DNA from: Methanofastidiosum sp. | Lineage (GTDB): Archaea > Methanobacteriota_B > Thermococci > Methanofastidiosales > Methanofastidiosaceae | NCBI GenBank assembly: GCA_013178285.1 | Contig: JABLXD010000005.1 | Coordinates: 1 to 64,000 of the forward strand | DNA: 64,000 nucleotides | Reading direction: 5' to 3' | Shown here: positions 41,718 to 50,420 of the stretch, in pieces | Numbering within the stretch: the first letter of the stretch is position 1 | Layout of the letters: each line of letters opens with the position of its first letter | Made by a program: the position numbers and the translations under genes | The notes under the pieces: generated by a model | What the model was told of the DNA's origin: nothing | Databases searched by the model: none | Seen by the model: only the letters and a program-made list of their open reading frames with translations

Positions 41718-42326
41718 TCATTTGGAATCATAATTTTTATTTAGGAATCCGTAGGGGAGTAAGAACGGTACATTTTTAGTATAATCGATATATCTTTGTC
41801 CAAATAAGGCAATCATTGCTTTTTCTTCTTCTTTTGACATATATATAACAAAAGCAGTGATCAAGACTGCAAATTCAAGATACAAAAGGTAGGGGCTTGA
41901 AATTATAAATCCCCATACAGCCAAAAGCCATGAAAAATATAGCGGATGCCTACAAATTGAATATGCGCCACTGTAGAAAAACACTTTAGGAGTATCTAAT
42001 ATACCAAAATACTGTGGCAATCTGTCTGCTTTAGATATTTGAAGCGTAACGTAGGAAGAAAACCACATTGCAATAAGTGGTGGAACAATTCCTATTAAGC
42101 CCTTGATTGGGGTGAAGAGCTCAGGAGTTGTTTTTCTGTATAAAAATACGAGGTACAAGGTGAGACCAAGAAATAATAGAGACACGGGTATCCTTACCAG
42201 GGTATAAGAGGAAAGACTCAACTTAAATTTTGAGGTAAATATTTTCTTAAAAGAATCTTTTGAAGTGGCAGAATGCCATACACTAAAAATTAGGAAAACA
42301 GATAATACTAACAGGTATTCAATCAT
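41718..42326 (-). CDS. isoprenylcysteine methyltransferase-like membrane protein
   Basis: Polytopic ICMT/PEMT superfamily protein, 202 residues, five or so TM helices. The diagnostic C-terminal motif is YSICRHPLYFSWLLAVWGF, with KEEEKAMIALFGQRYIDYTK as the S-adenosylmethionine-side ending. Archaea have no known CaaX proteins, so the methyl acceptor is probably a lipid or other small molecule. It is followed closely by the YhhQ-type gene. Confidence 0.82.
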   Translation of the reverse strand: MIEYLLVLSVFLIFSVWHSATSKDSFKKIFTSKFKLSLSSYTLVRIPVSLLFLGLTLYLVFLYRKTTPELFTPIKGLIGIVPPLIAMWFSSYVTLQISKADRLPQYFGILDTPKVFFYSGAYSICRHPLYFSWLLAVWGFIISSPYLLYLEFAVLITAFVIYMSKEEEKAMIALFGQRYIDYTKNVPFLLPYGFLNKNYDSK

Positions 42327-42406
42327 AAAATCACATCAGAATTTATTACAACTTAATTAAAAGGTTTTCTTAGAAAATTAAAAGAAAATTAAAAATTAAA
42401 ATATAT

Positions 42407-44053
42407 TTATTTTGGTATTGCGCCAAAGAACTTGGTGTACCATGCTTCATATAGAAGGTAGTAAAGTATCAAGGATACGAATAGCCCTATGAACCATGTC
42501 CACATTCCGGCCGCTGGAACTACTAAAGGTAATCCCATTGAGATTACTATTCCAACGAACATTGAAACAGCACCGACCATGTTAACACCGTGAATCTTAG
42601 CGTACCCAAGATATACTGCACCTAACACACCAATTATCAAAACTCCTGTTGTAATCCATGAGGGCCATCCTGTCCCAAGTACTAGTCCCCTAGTTGAGAA
42701 GAACAAAATCAAAGCTGCACAGATCAACAAGATTACAGTCATAGCAGGATTTGCAGTCTTCTTGAAATCGTAGTATCCATCTTTCTTATATATGTCATCT
42801 AGCTTAATGGTCTGCTTTCTAACAAGCCAGAAGTCAGCGACTACCACACCTGCAACTGGTCCAAGGAATGCTCCGTATCCCAATAACCATGTCCAAATGT
42901 ATGCATTTGGATCTGCCAAGAATCTCCAAGGCTGCATTAGTATACCTATTAAACTTATGATAATTGTTGTTACTTCCCAGTTTAACTTCTTTGGGTATAC
43001 GTGCATTACATCATTTATTGGAGCGACCATGTTAGCAGCAATATTTGTTGTAAGTGTTGCTAAGATGACGAATATCAATCCAACGTAGATGAAGAATACA
43101 CTTCCAGTTTTGATCATTAGAGCAACTGGATCCCAGATTGCAGCACCGTATATAACAACAGTAGCTGATGTAACTGCTACCCCTATGAAGGAGTATAAGG
43201 TCATTGTTGTTGGCATTCCAAGTGTCTGGCCTATATATTGAACCTTCTGATTCTTAGCGAACCTAGTCAAATCCGATATATTAATAGCCAAAGTTGCCCA
43301 GTATGCCACCATTGCTGTCAAGAAAGCTGGCCAAATTGCAAACGAAGCTGTTGTTGGCTGACTTAAAATTGGTCCCCATCCGCCTGCCTTTGAGTATCCC
43401 CACCAGAGTAATCCTAGTCCAATAAGGAGTAATACTGGCGCCGCTAAATCGTTTAGCCATTTTACACCAGGTGCAGATTTTCCAGGTGAAGAGTAGTAAC
43501 AAATTGCAACTGTCATTATCCAAGATATAAAGAAGGATATGACTGTGTGCGCATTCAAGTTAAAAAAGGGAATAGTTCCTGCCATCCCACCGTATCCAGC
43601 TGGACTTAATTCAACTAGGATACCGTCAATTGCAAAGGCCATGATCATTGTCTGGATTCCAAACCATCCAATGGCCACAATAGCCCTCAGCAAAGCAGGG
43701 ATATTGGCCCCGTAAATACCAAATGCACTTCTCAAAAAAACAGGAAACGGTATACCGTACTTTGCTCCGGCGAAGGAGTTTAGAACCATTGGAATCAATA
43801 CAATAATTTGACCTAGAGCTATAGTACCGACAACGATTGCCCAGTTGAATCCAGCATCAACCATACTTGCACCCAACATCCATGTTGGAACACATACGGA
43901 CATTCCTACCCATATAGCAATGTACTCGTAGTATCCCCATGTCCTTTTTGCAAAAGGCACAGGTGCCAAGTCTTTGTTGTAAAACTGAGAATCAGGCATT
44001 GCTTCAGTAAGTTCGAACCTACCGTCCATTTCTTTAACAATAGACTTTGCCAT
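42407..44053 (-). CDS. NCS1-family nucleobase/cofactor permease
   Basis: Nucleobase:cation symporter-1 transporter, 548 residues with 12 TM helices. Recognisable: the N-terminal FYNKDLAPVPFAKRTWGYYEYIAIWVG, then GAKYGIPFPVFLRSAFGIYGANIPALLRA and NISDLTRFAKNQKVQYIGQ. Substrates in the family include uracil, cytosine, allantoin, hydantoin and thiamine; none can be chosen here. It has the strongest Shine-Dalgarno site in the window. Confidence 0.93.
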   Translation of the reverse strand: MAKSIVKEMDGRFELTEAMPDSQFYNKDLAPVPFAKRTWGYYEYIAIWVGMSVCVPTWMLGASMVDAGFNWAIVVGTIALGQIIVLIPMVLNSFAGAKYGIPFPVFLRSAFGIYGANIPALLRAIVAIGWFGIQTMIMAFAIDGILVELSPAGYGGMAGTIPFFNLNAHTVISFFISWIMTVAICYYSSPGKSAPGVKWLNDLAAPVLLLIGLGLLWWGYSKAGGWGPILSQPTTASFAIWPAFLTAMVAYWATLAINISDLTRFAKNQKVQYIGQTLGMPTTMTLYSFIGVAVTSATVVIYGAAIWDPVALMIKTGSVFFIYVGLIFVILATLTTNIAANMVAPINDVMHVYPKKLNWEVTTIIISLIGILMQPWRFLADPNAYIWTWLLGYGAFLGPVAGVVVADFWLVRKQTIKLDDIYKKDGYYDFKKTANPAMTVILLICAALILFFSTRGLVLGTGWPSWITTGVLIIGVLGAVYLGYAKIHGVNMVGAVSMFVGIVISMGLPLVVPAAGMWTWFIGLFVSLILYYLLYEAWYTKFFGAIPK

Positions 44054-44059
44054 CTTTTT

Positions 44060-44065
44060 ACCTCC
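44060..44065 (-). promoter_or_regulatory. strong Shine-Dalgarno site of the NCS1 gene
   Basis: GGAGGT on the minus strand, 6 bp before the ATG at 44053, is the fullest anti-16S match in the window. A TTTAAATAT box at about 44112-44120 could place the transcript start near 44090, giving a ~37-nt leader. The rest of the spacer up to 44306 is AT-rich, with GTATTAATATGTATT dyads but no recognised riboswitch. Confidence 0.6.
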
Positions 44066-44306
44066 ATTTTTTGCCGAACTTATTGTCGACGTATTAATAT
44101 GTATTCCGATATTTAAAAACGTTTTGGTAGATTAATAGCCTAAATAAGATTTTATTGGATAAGTGGGTAATATTTTAGTCAATAATCGAAAAAATTTCCA
44201 AATTGTGATTAAAATACACTTTTAAAAAAATATGCCGAATTGAAATTACTAATAATAGGTATTATAACCCAGTAATATTTATAAGATTCAAAACAACAAA
44301 ATAATT

Positions 44307-44546
44307 GTGGCATCGACAATTCTAATCAATTTGATTTTTACTGCGATAATATCAATAATGGGGTATCTAAAATACCTTAGGGCAAAGAAAGACATTTACA
44401 AATATTTTGCAATTGGATTTGCACTTTTTTCAATTCCATATTTAATGAGCACATTGAGAATTCTTTTTTATGGAAAAAGTGAAATAGATCTCATAATAAA
44501 CATAATAGGATACCTTGCAATTATTTACGGATTGATGAATAGGTAA
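44307..44546 (+). CDS. small membrane protein, three TM segments
   Basis: 79 residues from a GTG start: TM helix 1 (ILINLIFTAIISIMGYL), a basic loop (KYLRAKKDIYKY), TM 2 (FAIGFALFSIPYLMSTLRILF), TM 3 (IDLIINIIGYLAIIYGL). TATTTATAAG at about 44276-44285 is a plausible TATA box ~25 bp upstream, so it would be leaderless. Not recognised; resembles other short archaeal membrane proteins of unknown function. Confidence 0.6.
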   Translation: MASTILINLIFTAIISIMGYLKYLRAKKDIYKYFAIGFALFSIPYLMSTLRILFYGKSEIDLIINIIGYLAIIYGLMNR

Positions 44547-44558
44547 AAAATAAATTGG

Positions 44559-44633
44559 TAGCGGGGAGTGGATTTGAACCACTGGCCTGCGGGTTATGAG
44601 CCCGCCGGGCACTCCTAGCTGCCCTACCCCGCT
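44559..44633 (-). tRNA. initiator tRNA-Met (anticodon CAT)
   Basis: Minus-strand cloverleaf with an A1:U72 pair (AGCGGGG with CCCCGCT), anticodon loop CTCATAA (anticodon CAT) flanked by the three G:C pairs GGG/CCC typical of initiators, and T-loop GGTTCAAATCC. Unlike the other tRNAs here the CCA end is encoded: TGG at 44556-44558 on the plus strand. Co-transcribed with tRNA-Arg. Confidence 0.95.
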
Positions 44634-44647
44634 AGAATAAACATAAG

Positions 44648-44720
44648 CGGACCCGGAGGGATTCGAACCCTCGATCTACGGCTTAGAAGGCCGTCGCCTT
44701 ATCCGCTGGGCTACGGGTCC
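44648..44720 (-). tRNA. tRNA-Arg (anticodon TCT)
   Basis: Minus-strand cloverleaf: acceptor stem GGACCCG/CGGGTCC, anticodon loop CTTCTAA giving TCT, T-loop GGTTCGAATCC, discriminator G. It lies 14 bp upstream of the initiator tRNA, and a TTTATAAG box at about 44759-44766 (minus strand) probably drives both. Confidence 0.95.
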
Positions 44721-44917
44721 TGGTGCCTTAGATTATATTGTAATCTTTGCTGGCTACTTATAAATGTTTCTCTCAAAAAAAAAGTTTAAAATTAATGAAG
44801 ATTAAAGATAATCCGTATTTTTTTATCATTTATAGAAATTTTACTGGGAATATCTTGAATATAATAAAAATAAATTAAGAAGAAAGGCATATAAATTTCA
44901 AGACTAAAATAATAAAT

Positions 44918-45781
44918 ATGTATCGTCCATCTTATGTCGCCGGAAGTTTTTATCCCGGAGACAAATCATCACTTCAAAAAATGATTGAAAAATATATCGA
45001 AGAAGCAAAGAAAGATATTGATTTTATTGATGAAGGGAAGAATGTTGGCATGTTATGCCCTCATGCAGGATATGTCTATTCTGGAAAAACTCAAGCACAC
45101 TCTTATTATTATATGTCAAGTTCACCTCCAGAAACTTTTGTGATACTTGGGCCAAACCACACTGGATTAGGATTGCCCGTAGCTTTGATGGATAAAGGTT
45201 CCTGGGAAACTCCTTTTGGCGAAATAAAGATCAACGAAGAACTTGCTTCAAAAATAGTTGAAAACTCTGGATTTGTAGGAGTTGATTCAGCCGCCCATAA
45301 ATACGAGCATTCAATAGAGGTGCAGTTGCCATTTTTGCAGTACACAAAAAAGGATGCAACTTTTGTACCAATATGTATGGGTATTCAAGATAAAGAAACG
45401 GCTGTTGAGATAGGTAAGGCAATAGCAAAGTCAAGTAAAGAACCTTTGGGAGTAATTGCATCAAGTGACCTTGTCCATTATGGAAACCGATTTGGATATA
45501 ATCCCTTGAGAGGGAATAAAGAAGAAACTCTTTCTTGGATAAAAAAGAATGATATGGAAATATTGAAGATGGCTGAAAACTTCGACATAGATAGATTGTA
45601 CAATTTTATAGATAGTAAGGACTATACTACTTGCGGATATGGCCCACTTTCAGCTATGCTTTCATGCATGCGAGAGCTTGGTGCAAAAAAAGCAAGAATT
45701 TTAGACTATTCAAATTCATATGAAACTTCCGGAGATTGGAGTGCAGTTGTAGGTTATGGGTCGGTGGGGATTAGATGCTAG
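44918..45781 (+). CDS. MEMO family protein (AmmeMemoRadiSam protein B)
   Basis: Full-length MEMO homolog, 287 residues. Conserved stretches: RPSYVAGSFYPGDKSSLQ, CPHAGYVYSGKTQAHSYY, LGPNHTGLG, HKYEHSIEVQLPFLQ and IASSDLVHYG, with the His/Asp/Cys set at the dioxygenase-like pocket. Biochemical role in archaea is unsettled. GCATATAAATTT lies about 25 bp before the ATG, so it is probably leaderless. Its end overlaps mevalonate kinase by 7 bp. Confidence 0.93.
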   Translation: MYRPSYVAGSFYPGDKSSLQKMIEKYIEEAKKDIDFIDEGKNVGMLCPHAGYVYSGKTQAHSYYYMSSSPPETFVILGPNHTGLGLPVALMDKGSWETPFGEIKINEELASKIVENSGFVGVDSAAHKYEHSIEVQLPFLQYTKKDATFVPICMGIQDKETAVEIGKAIAKSSKEPLGVIASSDLVHYGNRFGYNPLRGNKEETLSWIKKNDMEILKMAENFDIDRLYNFIDSKDYTTCGYGPLSAMLSCMRELGAKKARILDYSNSYETSGDWSAVVGYGSVGIRC

Positions 45782-46752
45782 TATCGGCGCCAGGGAAAAT
45801 AATTCTATTTGGAGAGCATTCTGTCGTTTATGGAAAAGGGGCAATTGCGTCAGCGATTGATCTAAGAACATATACTGATGGAAAGCTATTGAATGATAAA
45901 GTAATCAAGATTCATGCTAATGATCTTAAAATACCCGGACTCAGCATATCATTTTCTGAAGAAGAAATCTTTTTAGGAACTGACTATGGCAAAGCCGGAT
46001 TTGTAGTGTCCTATGTAAAATCAGCTATTGACAGGGTATTCAGTGAATATGGTTCACGAAAAGGGTTTGAAGTTTCTATAAGATCGGATATCCCTGTTGG
46101 GGCCGGCCTTGGATCATCTGCAGCTGTTGTTATCCCAACATTAAAGCTTCTTTCAGAGCTTCTCGAAATGAAATTCTCAAATGAAGAGATAGCAAAGATG
46201 GGCAAAGAAGTTGAATTTGAAGTCCAAGGAAGCTCAAGCGGTATCGATCCGGCAGTTTCAGCACTTGGTGGCGGAGTTTATTTTAAGAAAGGAAAGATTG
46301 AAAGGTTTTCTGCTCCAAACTTACCTTTGATAGTTGGATACACGGGAGAAAAGGGAAGCACTAAAGTTCTTCTTGAAAAAGTAAAGGCTCTAAAAGAAGA
46401 GTATCCAGGGATTGTAGACAATATAATGGATGCCATGGAAGAGATAGCAGATAAAGGCAGAAGAATACTAAGCGATAACGGTGACCTAAAAGAACTAGGT
46501 TCTTTGATGAATATAAATAACGGACTTCTTGAAGCAATAGGCGTTTCAACGAAAGAGCTTTCTGAACTTGTTTTTGCCTCAAGGATTTCTGGGGCTCTTG
46601 GTGCAAAGATTACAGGTGCAGGCGGTGGAGGGTGTATGTATGCCCTTGCACCTAACAAGATGAAAGAAGTCGAAACTGCAATAAGAATTGCAGGAGGAAT
46701 ACCAATAAAGACAAAAACAACTGATGAAGGGGTAAGGGTTGAACGTGAGTAG
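45775..46752 (+). CDS. mvk: mevalonate kinase
   Basis: GHMP kinase phosphorylating mevalonate in isoprenoid (ether-lipid) synthesis, 325 residues. Motif 1 APGKIILFGEHSVVYGKGAI at the N-terminus, the ATP loop IPVGAGLGSSAA (~106-116), SGIDPAVSALGGG and the C-terminal KITGAGGGGCMYAL are all present. It overlaps MEMO (7 bp) and the ammonia-lyase gene (14 bp), so all three are one transcript. The aconitase-X small subunit of the archaeal pathway is at 62421. Confidence 0.95.
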   Translation: MLVSAPGKIILFGEHSVVYGKGAIASAIDLRTYTDGKLLNDKVIKIHANDLKIPGLSISFSEEEIFLGTDYGKAGFVVSYVKSAIDRVFSEYGSRKGFEVSIRSDIPVGAGLGSSAAVVIPTLKLLSELLEMKFSNEEIAKMGKEVEFEVQGSSSGIDPAVSALGGGVYFKKGKIERFSAPNLPLIVGYTGEKGSTKVLLEKVKALKEEYPGIVDNIMDAMEEIADKGRRILSDNGDLKELGSLMNINNGLLEAIGVSTKELSELVFASRISGALGAKITGAGGGGCMYALAPNKMKEVETAIRIAGGIPIKTKTTDEGVRVERE

Positions 46753-47938
46753 TTATTTAGACTATATAAAAAATAATAGAGCTAGAGATTACTCAGTTAA
46801 GAAAGCTTCAACTGATTTTGTTTCTCAGGATGTTGCAAAAAAAGTAAGAAGTATATATTCCGGCATGCATGAGTACGATAGAACGCCCCTTGTTTCTTTA
46901 GAAAAGCTTTCAGGAAAAATTGGTGTTGGGAAAATTTTAGTTAAAGATGAATCCTATAGATTTGGCCTTAATTCCTTTAAGTCTCTTGGAGGCGTCTATG
47001 CTATTTACAAGACTCTAGAAGAGATTGCCGGCAAGAATATTTCTATATCGGAGATATTCTCCCCTCAATTTAAGGAAACTATTGGCGAATTGACTTTTTC
47101 TGCTGCAACTGATGGCAATCATGGGTTAGGTGTTGCATGGGCTTCTATGAATCTCGGCCAGAAGGCAGTTATTTATCTGCCAAAAGGAACGGTTCCCCAG
47201 AGGATTGAGGCGATAAAAAAGACAGGAGCTAAAGCAGTTGTAATAGACGGTAACTACGATGATGCTGTAGAGAAGATGGCAAGAGATGGAGAAAACGAAG
47301 GTTGGCAGGTAATATCTGATACAGCATGGGAAGGATACCAAGATATACCAACTTGGATAATGCAAGGCTACACAGTTCTTTTTGATGAAGCGATGGAAGA
47401 AATAAAAGAAAATGGTGGAGATATGCCCACCCATATAATTCTTCAGGCAGGTGTTGGTTCTTTTTCTGCTTCAGGAGTTGGATACTTTAACTCAATCTAT
47501 GGAAAGAAGAGACCAATTTCAATTATTGTCGAGCCGGATAACGCAGCTTGCTTTTATGAGTCAATGCAGATAAACGATGGAAAGCCACACAGAGCAAAAG
47601 GCGACCTCTCAACCATAATGGCGGGATTATCATGCGGCGTGCCAAACCCAATAGCATGGGATATACACCTTGACTACTCAGATGTCTTTGTTTCATGTAG
47701 AGATGAGCTCTCTGCCCTTTCAATGAGGAGTTTAGGAAATCCTTTGAAGGGGGATAAAAAAGTCATATCTGGTGAAAGTGGCGCAATTGGCCTTGGAGTA
47801 TTAATGTATATAAAAAATGATCTAGAAATAGGAAAAGATTCAGAAGTTCTTTTGATTAGCACTGAAGGTGACACTGACCCCAAAGGATACCTAGATGTTG
47901 TCTGGGGAGGAAAGCTCCCATCAGAACTCCCTATATAG
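46739..47938 (+). CDS. dpaL: diaminopropionate ammonia-lyase
   Basis: PLP fold-type II lyase splitting 2,3-diaminopropionate into pyruvate and ammonia, 399 residues. PLP lysine in RFGLNSFKSLGG (K81), TDGNHGLGVAW, the Gly-rich phosphate loop ILQAGVGSFSASGVG, and the family-specific SDTAWEGYQDIPTWIMQGY and LSCGVPNPIAWDI. Start TTG at 46739 or GTG at 46745. The family is mostly bacterial; its coupling to mevalonate kinase is odd and may reflect transfer into the operon. It converges on the next gene with 8 bp overlap. Confidence 0.92.
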   Translation: MNVSSYLDYIKNNRARDYSVKKASTDFVSQDVAKKVRSIYSGMHEYDRTPLVSLEKLSGKIGVGKILVKDESYRFGLNSFKSLGGVYAIYKTLEEIAGKNISISEIFSPQFKETIGELTFSAATDGNHGLGVAWASMNLGQKAVIYLPKGTVPQRIEAIKKTGAKAVVIDGNYDDAVEKMARDGENEGWQVISDTAWEGYQDIPTWIMQGYTVLFDEAMEEIKENGGDMPTHIILQAGVGSFSASGVGYFNSIYGKKRPISIIVEPDNAACFYESMQINDGKPHRAKGDLSTIMAGLSCGVPNPIAWDIHLDYSDVFVSCRDELSALSMRSLGNPLKGDKKVISGESGAIGLGVLMYIKNDLEIGKDSEVLLISTEGDTDPKGYLDVVWGGKLPSELPI

Positions 47939-48515
47939 TCAAGATGATTATTACCCCAACTGCCATCAGAGCAATCCACCACATTTTCTCATGCTTGAAT
48001 ATTTTGCTTCCGTCAAGAGGCCCAAAAGGCAAGAGATTAAATACTCCGATAAATGCGCTGACATATGCTACCTGTGCCAGTAAAGGAATAAATGTGAATC
48101 TAAATAGAGCTAGAGTAGATACTGCAACAATCATATTTGCAAGAGGTCCTGACAGGGATATTTTTGCATCCTTCTTTTCATCGGTCAATCCATAAATATA
48201 GACTGCTCCGGGGGCTGCAAATACAATCCCAAGGGCAAATGACATCCCTAAGGCGAGTAAGAGTCCCGTCTGCCAAAGATGAAACTGGGCAGGATATCCA
48301 TATTTAATCGCAGTAAATTTATGTGAAAGCTCATGAAGCAAAAATGCTGCTCCAACTATAACAAAATACTTCGGAAGTGACGAGATAAAAAGTATCATTC
48401 TATTCACATTACTTAATGCGAACACCCCACCGCTAAATGCAAATCCAAAAGCAATGGACAATGCTGCCCATGCAACTAAAAGTTCAGTGATTTCTTTGTT
48501 AGTAAAATTATTCAT
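47931..48515 (-). CDS. compact site-2 protease-like metalloprotease (M50)
   Basis: Intramembrane zinc protease homolog, 194 residues from the ATG at 48515. About five TM helices; zinc motif HELSHK in AAFLLHELSHKFTAIKYG and second motif NLLPFGPLDGSKI supply the three ligands. No CBS or PDZ domain. Its start overlaps the traB-like gene by 8 bp. Natural substrates unknown. Confidence 0.9.
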   Translation of the reverse strand: MNNFTNKEITELLVAWAALSIAFGFAFSGGVFALSNVNRMILFISSLPKYFVIVGAAFLLHELSHKFTAIKYGYPAQFHLWQTGLLLALGMSFALGIVFAAPGAVYIYGLTDEKKDAKISLSGPLANMIVAVSTLALFRFTFIPLLAQVAYVSAFIGVFNLLPFGPLDGSKIFKHEKMWWIALMAVGVIIILTI

Positions 48516-49161
48516 GTGATTCACCAAGGTATCTTTTTATCCCAGAAACATGTCCTGCTCCCACGATAGCTAAAACCTTTTCCTTCTGTATTCTTTTTAA
48601 GTTTTCTGCCATGAATCTATCTCGCTCATCGACAAGCACTTCATATATGAATGGATACCTCTCTTTAATTTCACTAATTAACTCTAAAGGATTTTCATAA
48701 ACATAATCTATTGAGTATTCTTTGTCTGGGAGAATTGCATCTTTTAGAATCATGACTTTTTCCTTGAATCCAACTTTTTCCAAGAGCCTTTGAATTGTTA
48801 GCTTAAGATCCCTATCAATCAGCACAATAGGTATCCCTAAAGATCTAGCCTCCATTGCTGCTTCAATCATTTCTCTGCCAGCTACGATTCCACTGTCTGT
48901 TGATATCTTCTTTTGAAGGTATGACATAAATAAAAGTAAAAGAGCATTCTTAAAACCAAAGTCTTTCATCTCCTTCAAAGTTGGTTTTCTATCGTCGCTA
49001 TGTAAAAGTGCATCAAGCCTTGCAGGATCAAGCTCAAGGGCAACTATATCGGGTTTCTCTTCCCTTATAGCTTCTCTAACTTCAATAACACTCTTCTCAT
49101 AGATGTGGGCAGTGCCAACTATAATATAATTAGTATCCCCGACCTTTAGAACTTCCTTCAT
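48508..49161 (-). CDS. TraB/GumN-family protein
   Basis: Soluble TraB-domain protein, 217 residues, with GTAHIYEKS, IVALELDPARLDALL and the C-terminal AIVGAGHVSGIKRYL, which are the three family signatures (His/Glu residues proposed for a metallo-peptidase-like site). Bacterial TraB shuts down peptide pheromone. Here it sits between two site-2 protease genes with no gap upstream and an overlap downstream, so a role in regulated proteolysis of membrane or secreted peptides is a reasonable inference. Confidence 0.9.
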   Translation of the reverse strand: MKEVLKVGDTNYIIVGTAHIYEKSVIEVREAIREEKPDIVALELDPARLDALLHSDDRKPTLKEMKDFGFKNALLLLFMSYLQKKISTDSGIVAGREMIEAAMEARSLGIPIVLIDRDLKLTIQRLLEKVGFKEKVMILKDAILPDKEYSIDYVYENPLELISEIKERYPFIYEVLVDERDRFMAENLKRIQKEKVLAIVGAGHVSGIKRYLGESHE

Positions 49162-50211
49162 TTACATCCTCTTTAGCATCAGTATTTCAGAAAATTTAAG
49201 GATATCAGTTTTAGAGATGAATCCGATTAATCTACCGTTTTCTATAACTGGCGCCCTTCCAAGATTTTTTTCAGCAAGCTTTGTGTGTAATTCAAATACT
49301 TCCATATTGGGAGTTGCAGTAATGATATCTTTTGTCATGACATCTTGGATTTTTGTTTCAAACCATTTAATCCTTGGAACTGAGAGAAGTTCATTAGTTG
49401 TTATTATGCCAAGAACATTGCCATCGAGGACAACTGGATAGCCTTTGTGCCTCTTTTCAATCAAGATTTTTTCAAAGTCCTCTAGCGTATCATTTGGTGA
49501 AACTGTAACTACATCCTTCACCATTAGGTCCTTTACCTTTATCCCTTTGAGTGCTGATGACATCTGGGTTGACTGGTATTCGCCCATGCCACCCATGTAT
49601 ATGAAAAAGGCGATTATGATAAGCCAAGGATTATAGAAAACGCCCACAAATGCAAAGACTATTGCAAGGCCCTGACCTATCCTAACTGAAATTTCAGTTG
49701 CCCTTAGATAATCCATCCTTGATGATAAAAAGGCCCTTAAGACCCTGCCGCCGTCCATTGGGAACGCAGGGATGATGTTGAACGCTCCAAGTAAAAAGTT
49801 CAAGGACATCACAATTCTAACTATATCTGTCAATGAGCCCAACTGAATCCAGTTAAGATCAAAGTACATTTTTAGTCCAAAAAGGGAACCAAATAAGAAT
49901 AATATGACTCCTAAAGTTATGCTTGTAATCGGACCTATTACGGCTATTGCAAACTCATGGCCCTTTGGTATAGCCTCCATCTGGGATACGCCACCTATCG
50001 GCAGAAGGGTAATCTTTTTAATCTTAGCGCCGTAATGCCTTCCAACAAGAGAGTGCGCCAACTCATGCACTAAAACTGAAGCGAACAAAAGCACTATGAC
50101 TAAAAGCGGAATGAACCCAAATATCGAAAATATCAAAAGAAGCAGCAAAAATGTAATATGAAGCTCTATCGGGATCCCGAGTATACTTCCAAACTTTAAA
50201 CTCCAAGGCAT
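49162..50211 (-). CDS. site-2 protease with tandem CBS domains (M50B)
   Basis: Intramembrane metalloprotease, 349 residues: four to six TM helices with HELAHSLVGRHYG (~48) and NIIPAFPMDGGRVLR supplying zinc ligands, then a cytoplasmic CBS pair (KVKDLMVKDVVTVSPNDT; IQDVMTKDIITATPNM) that likely binds adenine nucleotides and gates activity. This is the archaeal arrangement known from the M. jannaschii S2P structure. First gene of a three-gene operon (S2P-CBS, TraB, S2P). Confidence 0.94.
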   Translation of the reverse strand: MPWSLKFGSILGIPIELHITFLLLLLIFSIFGFIPLLVIVLLFASVLVHELAHSLVGRHYGAKIKKITLLPIGGVSQMEAIPKGHEFAIAVIGPITSITLGVILFLFGSLFGLKMYFDLNWIQLGSLTDIVRIVMSLNFLLGAFNIIPAFPMDGGRVLRAFLSSRMDYLRATEISVRIGQGLAIVFAFVGVFYNPWLIIIAFFIYMGGMGEYQSTQMSSALKGIKVKDLMVKDVVTVSPNDTLEDFEKILIEKRHKGYPVVLDGNVLGIITTNELLSVPRIKWFETKIQDVMTKDIITATPNMEVFELHTKLAEKNLGRAPVIENGRLIGFISKTDILKFSEILMLKRM

Positions 50212-50250
50212 AAACTGTCTTTAGAAATTGTCACTTATAAGTTTTAGTTA

Positions 50251-50307
50251 TTGGGGGAGCCAAAAAATTTGTACCCTTTGAGAAATTATACTGCATTGGC
50301 TCCCAAA
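50251..50307. repeat. inverted repeat in spacer
   Basis: TTGGGGGAGCCAA at 50251-50263 pairs with TTGGCTCCCAA at 50297-50307: 11 bp match with two extra G in the left arm, loop about 33 nt. A third GAGCCAA lies at about 50344. It could be a terminator or structured RNA, or the ends of a lost element. It lies between the divergent S2P and toxin-antitoxin genes. Confidence 0.5.
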
Positions 50308-50420
50308 CTAAAGAAATGAGGTACATTTATATAATTTTGGTTGAGCCAAATTGAATACTAATTCTAATAAAAGAATTTAAGTTACCATTAACAAAAAATT
50401 GGAGAAAATAGGGCTTATGC

